This document shows positions 49,049 to 59,197 of a stretch of DNA of 64,000 bases, one piece after another. Origin of the DNA: Leclercia sp. LSNIH1 (GTDB taxonomy: Bacteria > Pseudomonadota > Gammaproteobacteria > Enterobacterales > Enterobacteriaceae); NCBI RefSeq assembly GCF_002902985.1, contig NZ_CP026167.1:2232001-2296000 (forward strand), read 5' to 3'. Below the pieces are notes generated by a model, which had not been told where the DNA came from, ran no database searches, and saw nothing but the letters and a program-made list of their open reading frames with translations. The position numbers and the translations under genes are program-made. Position 1 is the first letter of the stretch, and each line of letters starts with the position of its first letter.

Positions 49049-50362
49049 TCAGCTCATTTTGTTCTTCAGTTCAAAGCGCGGTGAAACCAGCCCGTAGAGC
49101 GTCCAGCCCATAAAGGTCACCATAGCACCGTACAGCATCGCTTCTTCGCCAGAAGAGTAAAGCGCATAGAAGCTGTAAATCGCTCCCACCAGCGCCACGA
49201 TATTGGCGATTTTCGCCTTGCCCGGGTCAACTTTTGCCACCTTCTGAATGATCACCAGTGCCGCCATCGACAGAATGTAGGGGATGATGTTGGTCACAAC
49301 GGCCAGATTGACCAGCACGTTAAACTGGCTGTTCAGCGATGGACTAATGGTCATCAACGACAGACCGCTCTGGAAAATCACAATCGCCAGCATGCCCTGT
49401 ACCGGCGCATCCGCTTTGGTTACGCGGGAGAAGATTTTCGGGAAGTAACCAGCATCCGCTGATGTTTTGAACACCTGTGCGATGGTGAACTGCCAGCCGA
49501 GGAGCGAGCCACAGCAGGACATAACCATCAGACCCATGATCACTTTCCCGACTTCCGGCGTGAACATCTGGGCGAAGGCCAACCCGAACGGTGCGGTGGA
49601 GGTCGCCAGATCCATGTTCGGTACGATTCCGGCAATCACGTTAGTGGAGACAATGTAGATCACCGCCGCACCCAGGGTGCCGCCCAGTACCGCAATGGGG
49701 ACGTTCTTTTCAGGATTATCCACCACTTCAGCGTTAGCACACGCGGATTCCAACCCGAGAAAGGCCCATAACGTCATGGCGATGGAGGAGCCCACCGCGG
49801 TGAAGAACGGCACATGATGGGGATTCCAGGAGTTGGCATACAGCGTTGGGCTAAACCAGAACCAGCCAATGATGCACAGCCCGACAACCGGGATAATGAC
49901 ACCCCAGACGGTGATACTACTTAACTGACCCGTGATGCGCGCCCCGCCAAAGTTGGCCACGGTGCAGATCCACAGTACGCCGATGGTCGCCAGCCCAATT
50001 TGCACCGGACTGAGCGTGGCACCAAACAGCTCGGTGCCGTAGCCCACCGCTGAAATCGCAATCGCGACGTTGGCGATCAGCAGCGACACGCCGTAGGTAT
50101 AGTTGGCCATAAAGTTGCCTGACTTACCGAAGGCATACTCGGCGTAACCGCCCATCCCGCCTGACTTGCGGCTGAACATCCCGCACTTGGCAAAAGCCCA
50201 CGCCAGCGCCATCGATCCCACCGCCGTCACCAGCCAGGAGATAATTGAGATCGTTCCCACTTCCGCGAGTTTGGTCGGCAGCATGATAATGCCCGATCCC
50301 ATCATGTTGACCATAGTGAGAATGGTGAGCTGCACGACGCCCATTTTGTTGGATTTACTCAT
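49049..50362 (-). CDS. potE: Putrescine-ornithine antiporter PotE
   Basis: PotE exchanges external ornithine for putrescine made by SpeF and also imports putrescine, supporting acid resistance. The 437-residue protein is an APC-family carrier with about 12 hydrophobic helices (first segment LTILTMVNMMGSGIIMLP). Conserved APC segments are GGMGGYAEYAFG and AFLGLESACANAEVV. Its start overlaps the speF stop by four bases. Confidence 0.97.
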   Translation of the reverse strand: MSKSNKMGVVQLTILTMVNMMGSGIIMLPTKLAEVGTISIISWLVTAVGSMALAWAFAKCGMFSRKSGGMGGYAEYAFGKSGNFMANYTYGVSLLIANVAIAISAVGYGTELFGATLSPVQIGLATIGVLWICTVANFGGARITGQLSSITVWGVIIPVVGLCIIGWFWFSPTLYANSWNPHHVPFFTAVGSSIAMTLWAFLGLESACANAEVVDNPEKNVPIAVLGGTLGAAVIYIVSTNVIAGIVPNMDLATSTAPFGLAFAQMFTPEVGKVIMGLMVMSCCGSLLGWQFTIAQVFKTSADAGYFPKIFSRVTKADAPVQGMLAIVIFQSGLSLMTISPSLNSQFNVLVNLAVVTNIIPYILSMAALVIIQKVAKVDPGKAKIANIVALVGAIYSFYALYSSGEEAMLYGAMVTFMGWTLYGLVSPRFELKNKMS

Positions 50363-52557
50363 AATTTTTCTCCTTTCAGCAGCACAGGCTGAGCGGCAGG
50401 TTGTTTGATGACGTAGCAGCGCACCTGTTTGCGACCGTCACACTCCTCGACGTACACCCCCTGTAACTCCGGTGCAAAGCCCGGCAGCAGGTTGATCCCC
50501 TCTTCAAGCGCGGCAAAGTAGCGCAGCACGGAACCGCCCCATACTTCGCCCGGGACCACGCACAGCACCCCCGGTGGATAGGGGAGCGCCCCTTCGGCGG
50601 CAATCCGGCCTTCCGCGTCGTGCAGCGAGACCAGTTCGACTTCGCCACGCAGATAGGCAATGTTCGCCTCTTGTGGGTTCATCATCACCCGCGGGAAATA
50701 CGCCTTACGGAACATCTCTTTCTGCAGTTGCTTCACGTTATGGCGGGCATAAAGTTCATGCATCTCCAGGCAAATCTGGCGCAGGGTGTAACCGGCATAG
50801 CGTTCCGGGTACTGTTTGCAGATGGATGGCAGAACCTCTTTCAACGGGGCATCGGTCTGGAGCAGTCTCTCGAAGCGCACAAGCTGGGCGACAAGCTGCT
50901 GCAGTTTGCCCATGTCCTCTGCTGGCGTAAGCAGGAAGAGAATTGAGTTGAGATCGCATTTTTCCGGGACGATGCCATTTTCACGCAGGAAGTTAGCCAG
51001 AATGGTGGCCGGCACGCCGAAATCCTCATACTCCCCGGTGCGCGCATTGATGCCCGGGGTGGTTAGCAGCAGCTTGCACGGATCGATAAAGTACTGGTGC
51101 TCGGCGTAGCCTTCAAAAGCGTGCCATTGCTCACCCGGAACAAAGTGGAAGAAGCGCAGGTTGGTGGCGATGTCGGCGGTGCTGGCGCTTTCCCACGGAC
51201 GCCCATCTACCGTTTCCGGTACGAAGGGACGGATAAACTGACAGTTTTGCAGGATCAGCTTGCGCACCTCGATGCCGTTCACCACGCAATCCATCCACAT
51301 ATTGCGGCCGCTCTGGCCCTCATGCATACGGGCGTTGATATCCAGCGCGGCAAACAGCGGATAGAAGGGGCTGGTGGAAGCGTGCATCATAAAAGCGTTG
51401 TTAAGCCGTTTATGCGGAACATAGCGCGGCTGGCCTTTGATATGCCGGTCTTTCTTGTGGATCTGCGAGGTCTGCGAGAAGCCTGCCTGCTGCTTATGCA
51501 CCGACTGGGTAACCAGGATCCCAGGGTCGTTCTCGTTCAGTTCCAGCAGCAGCGGAGAGCAGTCCGCCATCATCGGAATGAACTGCTCGTACCCCACCCA
51601 GGCAGAATCAAAGAGAATGTAATCGCACAGGTGACCAATCTTATCCACGACCTGGCGGGCGTTATAGATGGTGCCATCGTAAGTGCCCAACTGGATCACC
51701 GCCAGGCGGAACGGACGCTGGTCGCGGGCACGGCCTGGCGCAACCTCGGCGATCCGTTCGCGCAGATAACGCTCTTCAAAACAGTGTGCGTCAATACCGC
51801 CGATAAAGCCGTACGGGTTTCGTGCAGTTTCCAGATAAACCGGCGTAGCGCCCGCCTGTAACAGTGCCCCGTGATGGTTAGATTTATGGTTATTACGGTC
51901 GAACAGCACCAGATCGCCCGGTGTGAGCAGGGCGTTCAGCACGACCTTATTAGACGAAGAGGTTCCGTTCAGTACGAAGTAGGTTTTATCGGCATTAAAG
52001 ACTTTCGCCGCATGCTGTTGAGCAGTACACGGCGCGCCTTCGTGGATCAGCAGATCGCCCATTGCCACGTCAGCATTGCACAGGTCGGCGCGGAACAGCG
52101 TTTCGCCAAAGAAATCGACAAATTGATTTCCCGCAGGGTGGCGGCGGAAGAACTGTCCACCCTGATGTCCCGGGCAGTCAAAAGCGCTGTTGCCTTGCTT
52201 AACATAATCTACCAGCGCGCGGAAGAAGGGGGGACGCAGCTGGGTTTCATACTTCTGCGCAGCTGCTTCCAGCTGGCGTCCGTAGAAGTCATTGCAGTTA
52301 TCGGTACATTCAAAAACGCCCTGGATACGCGATAAAAACTCTGCCGGAACAATCTCTTCTTTATGCGTGGAAATAAAAACGGGAATATTGAACCCCGTGG
52401 CATCTATTTTTTCTATAGTACCATTGGAAATATCGCTCACCGCCAGGACTACTGCGGCGACATCAATATAATCCGAGTCGTTCACGTCCACCATATCGCG
52501 GGTCGTGGTAAAGCAGTGCGGGCAGGTGCGGCTGGTGGCAATTTTTAACGTTTTCAT
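50359..52557 (-). CDS. speF: Inducible ornithine decarboxylase SpeF
   Basis: SpeF is a PLP-dependent decarboxylase that turns ornithine into putrescine at low pH. The 732-residue protein has an N-terminal response-regulator-like wing domain, then the fold-type I core. The PLP lysine is in SVHKQQAGFSQ, and conserved segments are FVLNGTSSSNKVVL and FDSAWVGYEQF. A long leader with the speFL peptide precedes it, so expression should respond to ornithine. Confidence 0.97.
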   Translation of the reverse strand: MKTLKIATSRTCPHCFTTTRDMVDVNDSDYIDVAAVVLAVSDISNGTIEKIDATGFNIPVFISTHKEEIVPAEFLSRIQGVFECTDNCNDFYGRQLEAAAQKYETQLRPPFFRALVDYVKQGNSAFDCPGHQGGQFFRRHPAGNQFVDFFGETLFRADLCNADVAMGDLLIHEGAPCTAQQHAAKVFNADKTYFVLNGTSSSNKVVLNALLTPGDLVLFDRNNHKSNHHGALLQAGATPVYLETARNPYGFIGGIDAHCFEERYLRERIAEVAPGRARDQRPFRLAVIQLGTYDGTIYNARQVVDKIGHLCDYILFDSAWVGYEQFIPMMADCSPLLLELNENDPGILVTQSVHKQQAGFSQTSQIHKKDRHIKGQPRYVPHKRLNNAFMMHASTSPFYPLFAALDINARMHEGQSGRNMWMDCVVNGIEVRKLILQNCQFIRPFVPETVDGRPWESASTADIATNLRFFHFVPGEQWHAFEGYAEHQYFIDPCKLLLTTPGINARTGEYEDFGVPATILANFLRENGIVPEKCDLNSILFLLTPAEDMGKLQQLVAQLVRFERLLQTDAPLKEVLPSICKQYPERYAGYTLRQICLEMHELYARHNVKQLQKEMFRKAYFPRVMMNPQEANIAYLRGEVELVSLHDAEGRIAAEGALPYPPGVLCVVPGEVWGGSVLRYFAALEEGINLLPGFAPELQGVYVEECDGRKQVRCYVIKQPAAQPVLLKGEKL

Positions 52558-52811
52558 CTTTCGCTCTTTATTTTAGGTAATAGAGGTCCTTCGATTTCCT
52601 GTGAAAAAGAAATCGCTATTTGCCGGAAAAAAAGCAAAGTCGGGCCGCTGATAAAAAATCAGTAAATTGCTTTTTGTTGAATAAAATCCAGCCCGTCCGG
52701 TTACGGTTAATTCTGGATCAAGGAGAATGAGCGCACTGGTTCACAGTCAACTGACTGTAAAAGAAGCTTTTTCAGGAGTGTGTGTAAGCAAGCGCGCCAG
52801 AAGTCGAAGGA
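52558..52811 (-). promoter_or_regulatory. speF leader RNA downstream of speFL
   Basis: This 254-nt untranslated leader lies between the speFL stop and the speF start. In E. coli and Salmonella, ribosomes arrested on speFL by ornithine block Rho access and allow transcription into speF. The first part is pyrimidine-containing and fairly unstructured, suitable for Rho loading. The mechanism here is inferred from the conserved leader peptide. Confidence 0.65.
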
Positions 52812-52916
52812 CTACCGGGCGTTAAAGAGATGAAAGTCAAAGCAGTTGCGGTGGGCAAACTTCATTATATGCGTTACCCGCCTTATATGAGGCATAAAAC
52901 GGTTGTTATTTTCCAT
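52812..52916 (-). CDS. speFL: Ornithine-sensing leader peptide SpeFL
   Basis: This is a 34-codon arrest peptide, the sensor that induces speF-potE when ornithine is present. Its sequence (starts MENNNRFMPHIRRVTHIM, ends HRNCFDFHLFNAR) matches E. coli and Salmonella SpeFL closely and keeps the Arg12-Arg13 pair, encoded AGG CGG, with AGG a rare codon. The start ATG is at 52916 and the length equals the known 34 residues. Substitutions (Phe7, Val14, Cys25, Leu30 here) fall outside or at the edges of the most conserved parts. Confidence 0.93.
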   Translation of the reverse strand: MENNNRFMPHIRRVTHIMKFAHRNCFDFHLFNAR

Positions 52917-53192
52917 TTCCCTTTTCCTTTCAGTAATTGAAAGCGTGGTCATTTTATCCGGAAAGAGACGGCAAACCGTGAAGAGGATCAACATTAAGCG
53001 ATCATTTGAAAAATAATTATCCGAATTTTATTTAAAGTGCAGATCATAATTCTGGGTTGTGGGTATTATGTTAATGCGCTGTTTTTTTAGTGTGTCAAGA
53101 GACTTGAAATAAGGGTGAATAAATATGAGGCTGATATTTTAAAATAAACCAGGAGAGTAATTGTTTTAAGCGAAATGAGAGTGAATGATTAT
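52917..53192. other. Spacer between speFL and kdpE
   Basis: This AT-rich region contains the upstream sequence of speFL and the downstream end of kdpE. No convincing kdpE terminator and no open frame are seen. Confidence 0.35.
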
Positions 53193-53870
53193 TCACAGCA
53201 TAAACCGATAACCGATACCGGTTTCCGTTAATAAATGGCGCGGGCGCGCGGGATCCGTTTCGAGTTTCTGGCGAAGGTGCCCCATATATATGCGCAGGTA
53301 GTGACTATGCTCCACCGCATTCGGTCCCCAGACCTGACTTAACAGCTGGCGCTGGGTAAGAACTTTGCCGTGATTGTTGAGCAGGACCGCCAGCAGGCGG
53401 AACTCGATGGGGGTCAGGTGGATTTCAGCCTCACCGCGTTGAATGCGGCGCGAGGCCAGATCGACACGAATATCCGAAAAGGTATACACCGGGTCGACGG
53501 GGGCGGTGGTCGCGTGGCGGCGAAGGGCGACGCGCAGACGCGCCTGCAGTTCGCCAATGCCAAACGGCTTACTGAGATAGTCGTCGGCACCAGCATCGAG
53601 TGCGGCAATTTTGTCGGTCTCCTCCAGACGGGCGGAGAGCACGATGATCGGCATCTGGCTCCACTGGCGCACCTCCCGGATAAAGTCGAGGCCGTCGCCG
53701 TCCGGCAGGCCCAAATCGAGGATCACCAGGTCCGGCTTGCGGGTGGCGGCTTCAATCAGGCCTCGCTGTAGCGTCCCGGCATCGTGAACGCGCAACCCTT
53801 CACCTTCCAGCGCGGCACGCAGAAAACGACTGATGGCGAGTTCATCTTCAACAATCAGGACGTTAATCAC
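53193..53870 (-). CDS. kdpE: Response regulator KdpE
   Basis: KdpE is the OmpR-family activator of kdpFABC, phosphorylated by KdpD under potassium limitation. The 225-residue protein has a receiver domain with the phospho-Asp in VILDLGLPDGDG (about residue 52) and Lys in YLSKPFG. A C-terminal winged helix follows (LTPIEFRLLAVLLNNHGKVLTQRQLL, in parts). Its start overlaps the kdpD stop by four bases. A T-rich KdpE site lies upstream of kdpF. Confidence 0.97.
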   Translation of the reverse strand: MINVLIVEDELAISRFLRAALEGEGLRVHDAGTLQRGLIEAATRKPDLVILDLGLPDGDGLDFIREVRQWSQMPIIVLSARLEETDKIAALDAGADDYLSKPFGIGELQARLRVALRRHATTAPVDPVYTFSDIRVDLASRRIQRGEAEIHLTPIEFRLLAVLLNNHGKVLTQRQLLSQVWGPNAVEHSHYLRIYMGHLRQKLETDPARPRHLLTETGIGYRFML

Positions 53871-56542
53871 AAATCCTCTGGAAAGTCATTCAGCTCGGGT
53901 GGGGCATCAAGCGGCAGTGTAACACAAAAACCGGCCCCCCCTCCGGGGCGATTATGGGCGGTAATGGTGCCGCCGTGTACCTCCACAATCGCCTGGCAGA
54001 TCGCCAGCCCCAGCCCGACGCCGGGAATGGCGGACTCCTTATTTCCGCGGGCGAATTTATCAAAGATAGCCTCTTCCTGACCCGCCGGAATGCCCGGGCC
54101 GCTATCCCAGACTTCCAGCTGGAGCTGGTCCGGGGTGACGCTGGCGTCAATGCCGATTTGCGCTTTGCTGCCCGCATATTTCGCGGCGTTCTCCAGCAGA
54201 TTAATCAGCACCCGCTCGAACAGCGGGCCATCCACATGGATCAACGCCAGGGGATCGGACATCGCGAGCGCGATATGCCGGCCACCCAGCCCCGGCTCCA
54301 GGGTTTTTAAGGCGCTGCCGATCACCTCTTCCAGCGTCAGCCACTCTTTTTTCAGGTTAAAGCCGCCGGACTGGATCCGCGCCATATCCAGCAGGTTGTT
54401 CACCAGCCGGGTGGTGTTCAGCACGTGCTGGCGGATCTCGCTGGCCTGGATAGCGTGGCGGGAGCCTTCTGCCGCCAGGTCGAGGGTCAGGATCTCCGAC
54501 TGACCGAACAGCACCGTCAGCGGCGTGCGCAGATCGTGGGAGAGGGCGGCCAGCAGCGAATTGCGAATGCTCTCCCGCTCGCTGGCTAACCGCGCCTGTT
54601 CTTCGCTGGCGGTGAGCGCCAGCCGCTCCAGCGCGCTCGCCACCAGCAGGGTAAAGGTCTCCAGCAGCCGCTGCTGCTCGGGGATCATCAGCTGACGCAG
54701 GTTAGCCGGCTCGACAATCAGTACCCCCTGACGCTGCAACGGCAGGACCTGATAGGGTACACCCGGGAGCGTGTCGGTGCCTGCTCCCGCAGGCTGGCCT
54801 TTATCAAAGCTCCAGTGGGCAATGGCCTCATCCCACGGCGTGATGCCCGAAGCCGGGGTGAGGGGGGCGAGTTTGCCTTCGCGATCCGGGAGCAGGATCA
54901 GGCTGCGGGCGTTAAAGGTGGAGTGAATAAACTGCTGGCTGGTCTGGACGATATCCTGCGGTGCGCGGCCCACCGCCAGCGCCTTCGACATCTCATACAG
55001 TTGGCGGGTGCGTTGCTCGCGGTAACGGGCGATCCGCGCCTGATAGCGCACCCCCGCCGTCAGGTTGCCGATAAGCAAACCTACCGCCAGCATCACGGCG
55101 AAGGTGAGGACGTACTGCACATCCGACACCGCCAGGGTGCCGCGCGGGGCGATAAAAAAGAGATCGAAGCTGATGACGTTGATTACCGTCGCCAGCACCG
55201 AGGGCCAGCGGCCGTAAAACAGGGCCACAATCACCACACCCAGCAGGTAAATCATCACCAGGTTGGCGGCATCGAAGCCGGGTAGCCACTGGCTGGCAAC
55301 AAAGGTGATCAGCGCGCAGAGCAGCACCGCCACCAGACAGCCGCGCAGCTGGATCCGCCATTTGTCGCTGAATGCCCGGTTGTCCGGGGTTCTGGCGGGC
55401 AGGGCGGCCGGTTTGTCGTCCAGCGCGACGATCAGCAGATCGAGGTCGGGGGCGCGCTGTGCCAGCTTGTCGGCAAAGCTCTCCCGGCTAAACCCGCGGC
55501 GACGGGTGCGCCTGCCGATAACAATTTTGCCGAGGTTATGCTCCCGGGCGTAGCGCAGGATGGCTTTCTCTTCCGCCTGCTCGGCCAGGGTGGCGGTTTC
55601 GGCCCCGAGCTCCTGCGCCAGACGCAGGGCGCCAAGAATGGCGCGGCGCTGGTTCTCCGGCAGACGGTGCAGCTGCGGCGTCTCCACGTAGACCGCATGC
55701 CAGACGCTGCCAAATTTTGCCGCCAGACGCGCGGCGGTGCGCACCAGCTTCTCGTTGCCGCTGCCGTGGCCGATGCAGAGCAAAATCGCATCGCGGGTAT
55801 GCCACACCTTCTCCTGACCCTGGCGGTCGCGCCAGGCCCGCATCTGATCGTCCACCCGGTCGGCGGTGCGGCGCAGAGCCAGCTCGCGCAGGGCGATCAA
55901 ATTGCCTTTACGGAAGAAGTGCTCGATGGCCCGCTCAGCCTGCCCGGCGATATAGACTTTGCCCTCATGCAGTCGCTGGCGCAGATCGTCCGGGGGGAGA
56001 TCCACCAGCACCACCTCGTCCGCCGCGTCGAAGAAGGGATCCGGGACGGTCTCCCGCACCTGAATACCGGTCACGCCGCTGACCACGTCGTTGAGGCTCT
56101 CCAGATGCTGGACGTTGACGGTGGTGAAAACATCAATTCCGGCGTCCAGCAGCTCCTCGACATCCTGCCAGCGTTTGGGATGACGCGAGCCCGGGGCATT
56201 GGTGTGCGCCAGCTCGTCCATCAGGATCAGTGCCGGACGGCGGGCGAGGGCGGCGTCGAGATCGAATTCCGTTACCAGACGCCCACGATGATGAATGCGG
56301 CGCGGCGGCTGGGTTGCCAGCCCCGCCAGCAGCGCGGCGGTCTCCTGGCGACCGTGGGTTTCCACGACACCGATGAGAATATCGAGCCCCTGGGCGCGCA
56401 GACGCTGGGCTTCACTGAGCATGGCGAAGGTCTTGCCGACGCCCGCGCAGGCGCCGAAGAAAATTTTCAGCTTACCGCGATGGGGCCAGGCGGCCTGTTC
56501 CAGCAGTTTGTCCGGGTCCGGGCGCAGAGGCTCGTCAATCAT
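53867..56542 (-). CDS. kdpD: Potassium-sensing histidine kinase KdpD
   Basis: KdpD senses potassium limitation and ionic strength and controls KdpE. The 891-residue protein has an N-terminal KdpD domain with Walker A GACAGVGKTFAML and Walker-B-like LILMDELAHTNAPGSRH, followed by a universal-stress-protein-like domain. Four membrane helices lie near residues 400-500, then a GAF-like region. HisKA follows with the phospho-His in LSHDLRTPLT, and the ATPase domain has N, G1 and G2 boxes (LLENAAKYA, DSGPGIP, GVGLGLAI). It abuts kdpC with no gap. Confidence 0.97.
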   Translation of the reverse strand: MIDEPLRPDPDKLLEQAAWPHRGKLKIFFGACAGVGKTFAMLSEAQRLRAQGLDILIGVVETHGRQETAALLAGLATQPPRRIHHRGRLVTEFDLDAALARRPALILMDELAHTNAPGSRHPKRWQDVEELLDAGIDVFTTVNVQHLESLNDVVSGVTGIQVRETVPDPFFDAADEVVLVDLPPDDLRQRLHEGKVYIAGQAERAIEHFFRKGNLIALRELALRRTADRVDDQMRAWRDRQGQEKVWHTRDAILLCIGHGSGNEKLVRTAARLAAKFGSVWHAVYVETPQLHRLPENQRRAILGALRLAQELGAETATLAEQAEEKAILRYAREHNLGKIVIGRRTRRRGFSRESFADKLAQRAPDLDLLIVALDDKPAALPARTPDNRAFSDKWRIQLRGCLVAVLLCALITFVASQWLPGFDAANLVMIYLLGVVIVALFYGRWPSVLATVINVISFDLFFIAPRGTLAVSDVQYVLTFAVMLAVGLLIGNLTAGVRYQARIARYREQRTRQLYEMSKALAVGRAPQDIVQTSQQFIHSTFNARSLILLPDREGKLAPLTPASGITPWDEAIAHWSFDKGQPAGAGTDTLPGVPYQVLPLQRQGVLIVEPANLRQLMIPEQQRLLETFTLLVASALERLALTASEEQARLASERESIRNSLLAALSHDLRTPLTVLFGQSEILTLDLAAEGSRHAIQASEIRQHVLNTTRLVNNLLDMARIQSGGFNLKKEWLTLEEVIGSALKTLEPGLGGRHIALAMSDPLALIHVDGPLFERVLINLLENAAKYAGSKAQIGIDASVTPDQLQLEVWDSGPGIPAGQEEAIFDKFARGNKESAIPGVGLGLAICQAIVEVHGGTITAHNRPGGGAGFCVTLPLDAPPELNDFPEDL

Positions 56543-57118
56543 TTACTCTTTCCTTAGCGCGTCCAGCGCCAGATTCAATTCAACAATATTGACCACTGGA
56601 TTGCCCGTCGCGCTGAATAATGGCTTTTGCGTATGGGCGGCCACCAGCTGGCTGAGCTGTTCGGCGCTGAGCTGACGCGCCAGAGCCACCCGTGGGATCT
56701 GCCAGGCGACGGCCTGCGGCGTCAGGCTGTAGTCCAGCCCGCTGCCTGAGGCGGTCACCAGTTCAACCGGCACTGCCGGGCTCGCCTGCGGGTTGGCTGC
56801 ACGCAGAGCCGCCACGCGGGCGCGAACGGCGTCATCCAGCTCAGGGTTGCTGCCCGCCAGATTGCTGCCGCCCGAGGCCATGGGATTATACGGGCTCTCA
56901 GCCGTAGCGGAAGGACGCCCGTGAAAGTAACCCGCCGCGGTAAAGTTCTGTCCAATTAGCCGGGAACCGCGGATCTCCCCCTGCTGGTAGATAAGCGATC
57001 CGTTGGCCTGGTCGGTAAACCACCACTGACCCAGCGCGGTGGTCACCAGCGGATAGAGCCCGCCGGTTATCAGGGCCAGCAGAATAAACAACAGTATAGC
57101 GGGACGTAACATAGCCAT
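56543..57118 (-). CDS. kdpC: Potassium-transporting ATPase subunit KdpC
   Basis: KdpC is the small membrane-anchored subunit that stabilises the KdpFABC pump and raises its ATP affinity. The 191-residue protein has one N-terminal membrane helix (about residues 8-30) and a periplasmic domain with conserved segments [20 protein letters not shown] and [20 protein letters not shown] 57112 is an in-frame alternative two codons downstream. Confidence 0.96.
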   Translation of the reverse strand: MAMLRPAILLFILLALITGGLYPLVTTALGQWWFTDQANGSLIYQQGEIRGSRLIGQNFTAAGYFHGRPSATAESPYNPMASGGSNLAGSNPELDDAVRARVAALRAANPQASPAVPVELVTASGSGLDYSLTPQAVAWQIPRVALARQLSAEQLSQLVAAHTQKPLFSATGNPVVNIVELNLALDALRKE

Positions 57119-57130
57119 TTGATTTTCCTC

Positions 57131-59179
57131 TTAAACCAGCCCGAACAGGGTGAGCACGACGTCGATGGCTTTAATGCCGATAAACGGCACCACCAGCCCA
57201 CCCAGACCGTAAATCCACAGATTGCGGCGTAGCATGGCGGCGGCGGTGAGCGGCTTGTAGCTCACCCCTTTCAGCGCCAGCGGGATCAGAAAGATAATGA
57301 TCAGCGCGTTGAAGATCACCGCGCTCAGGATGGCCGAGGCGGGGGAGTGCAGATGCATCACATTCAGGGCGTTCAGTTGCGGATAAGTCGCGGCAAACGC
57401 CGCCGGAATAATGGCGAAATATTTCGCCACGTCGTTGGCGATACTGAAGGTAGTGAGCGAGCCCCGGGTCATCAGCATCTGTTTGCCGATATGCACCACC
57501 TCGATCAGCTTGGTCGGATTAGAGTCGAGGTCAACCATATTGCCCGCCTCTTTCGCCGCCTGGGTGCCGGAGTTCATGGCTACCGCCACGTCCGCCTGGG
57601 CGAGGGCCGGGGCGTCGTTGGTGCCGTCACCGGTCATGGCCACCAGCCGTCCTTCTCCCTGGTACTGGCGGATCAGCGCCAGTTTGGCCTCCGGCGTCGC
57701 TTCGGAGAGAAAATCATCCACCCCCGCTTCGGCGGCAATGGCGGCCGCCGTCAGGCGGTTATCCCCGGTGATCATCACCGTTTTGATGCCCATTTTACGC
57801 AGCTGGGCAAAGCGCTCCTTGATGCCGCCTTTGACGATATCTTTCAGGGCGATCACCCCGAGTACGGTCGCCCCTTCCGCCACCACCAGCGGCGTGGCCC
57901 CCTGACGCGCGACGTTCTCCACCAGGGTATCGACCTGCGGCGGGAAGTGGCCGTTATTGGCCGCAATATGGCGGCGAATCGCGTCCACCGAGCCCTTGCG
58001 GATCAGGCGGTCCTGAATATTGATGCCGCTCATCCGCGTTTGCGCCGTAAAGGGCACAAAGGTGGCATTCAGGCTTTGCACGTCGCGCTGGCGCAGGTTA
58101 AAGCGCTGCTTGGCGAGAATGACGATGCTGCGGCCTTCCGGGGTTTCGTCCGCCAGCGATGCCAGCTGGGCGGCGTCGGCCAGCGTTTGCTCATCCACCC
58201 CCGGGGCGGGCAGGAACTCAGATGCCTGACGGTTGCCGAGGGTGATGGTGCCGGTTTTATCCAGCAGCAGCACGTCGACGTCGCCTGCCGCCTCGACGGC
58301 TCGCCCGCTGGTGGCGATAACGTTGGCCGCCAGCATCCGGCTCATGCCCGCCACACCGATGGCCGACAGCAGGCCGCCGATGGTGGTCGGGATCAGGCAG
58401 ACCAGCAGGGCCACCAGCACGGTGACGCTCACCGCCGTCCCGCCATAGGACGAGAAGGGCCACAGGGTGGCGGTCGCCAGCAGGAAGATGATGGTCAGCG
58501 CCACCAGCAGAATGGTCAGAGCGATTTCGTTCGGGGTTTTGCGCCGCTGGGCGCCTTCCACCATGGCAATCATCCGATCGAGGAAGGTTTCGCCCGGATT
58601 GACGCTGCACTGGATCACCAGCCAGTCGGAAAGAATGCGCGTTCCGCCGGTGACCGAGGCAAAATCGCCCCCGGACTCACGGATCACCGGCGCGGACTCC
58701 CCGGTGATGGCGCTCTCATCCACCGAGGCGCCCCCTTCGATAACCTCCCCGTCACAGGGGATAATATCTCCGGCTTCCACCAGAACGATGTCGCCTTTGC
58801 GCAGCGTATCCGCAGGCACCGTTTCGCTGGCAGCACCATATTTCGCTTCGCGCAGCTTGCGGGCGAACGCGGTCTTTTGTACCCCTTTAAGGCTGTTGGC
58901 CTGCGCTTTGCTGCGTCCTTCCGCCAGCGCTTCGGCGACGTTGGCAAACAGCACGGTGAACCACAGCCACAGGCTGATCGCTGCGGTAAAGGTGGCGCTG
59001 CCTGACAGCCATCCGCCCGCCATGGCGAGGGCAAGCAGGGTGGTCAGCAGGCTCCCCAGCCAGACGATAAACATCACCGGATTGCGCCACTGCACGCGCG
59101 GATCTAATTTTTTTATCGCATCCATCAGCGCCTGGCGAACCAGAGCAGGTTCAAGCAGGGCCAGTTGCTTACGACTCAT
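57131..59179 (-). CDS. kdpB: Potassium-transporting P-type ATPase KdpB
   Basis: KdpB is the catalytic P-type ATPase of the high-affinity Kdp pump. The 682-residue protein has the phosphorylation motif DKTGTITLG (Asp about 307), the TGES actuator loop in [25 protein letters not shown] in the hinge, and [12 protein letters not shown]. Its transmembrane helices flank the cytoplasmic domains. The length equals E. coli KdpB. Confidence 0.98.
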   Translation of the reverse strand: MSRKQLALLEPALVRQALMDAIKKLDPRVQWRNPVMFIVWLGSLLTTLLALAMAGGWLSGSATFTAAISLWLWFTVLFANVAEALAEGRSKAQANSLKGVQKTAFARKLREAKYGAASETVPADTLRKGDIVLVEAGDIIPCDGEVIEGGASVDESAITGESAPVIRESGGDFASVTGGTRILSDWLVIQCSVNPGETFLDRMIAMVEGAQRRKTPNEIALTILLVALTIIFLLATATLWPFSSYGGTAVSVTVLVALLVCLIPTTIGGLLSAIGVAGMSRMLAANVIATSGRAVEAAGDVDVLLLDKTGTITLGNRQASEFLPAPGVDEQTLADAAQLASLADETPEGRSIVILAKQRFNLRQRDVQSLNATFVPFTAQTRMSGINIQDRLIRKGSVDAIRRHIAANNGHFPPQVDTLVENVARQGATPLVVAEGATVLGVIALKDIVKGGIKERFAQLRKMGIKTVMITGDNRLTAAAIAAEAGVDDFLSEATPEAKLALIRQYQGEGRLVAMTGDGTNDAPALAQADVAVAMNSGTQAAKEAGNMVDLDSNPTKLIEVVHIGKQMLMTRGSLTTFSIANDVAKYFAIIPAAFAATYPQLNALNVMHLHSPASAILSAVIFNALIIIFLIPLALKGVSYKPLTAAAMLRRNLWIYGLGGLVVPFIGIKAIDVVLTLFGLV

Positions 59180-59197
59180 GAAGAATACTCCGTAAAA

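Noticed and set aside
57347..59005. Long plus-strand open frame (552 codons)
   Set aside because: It is the antisense shadow of kdpB in GC-rich sequence, with low-complexity His/Gly/Arg content and no family resemblance.
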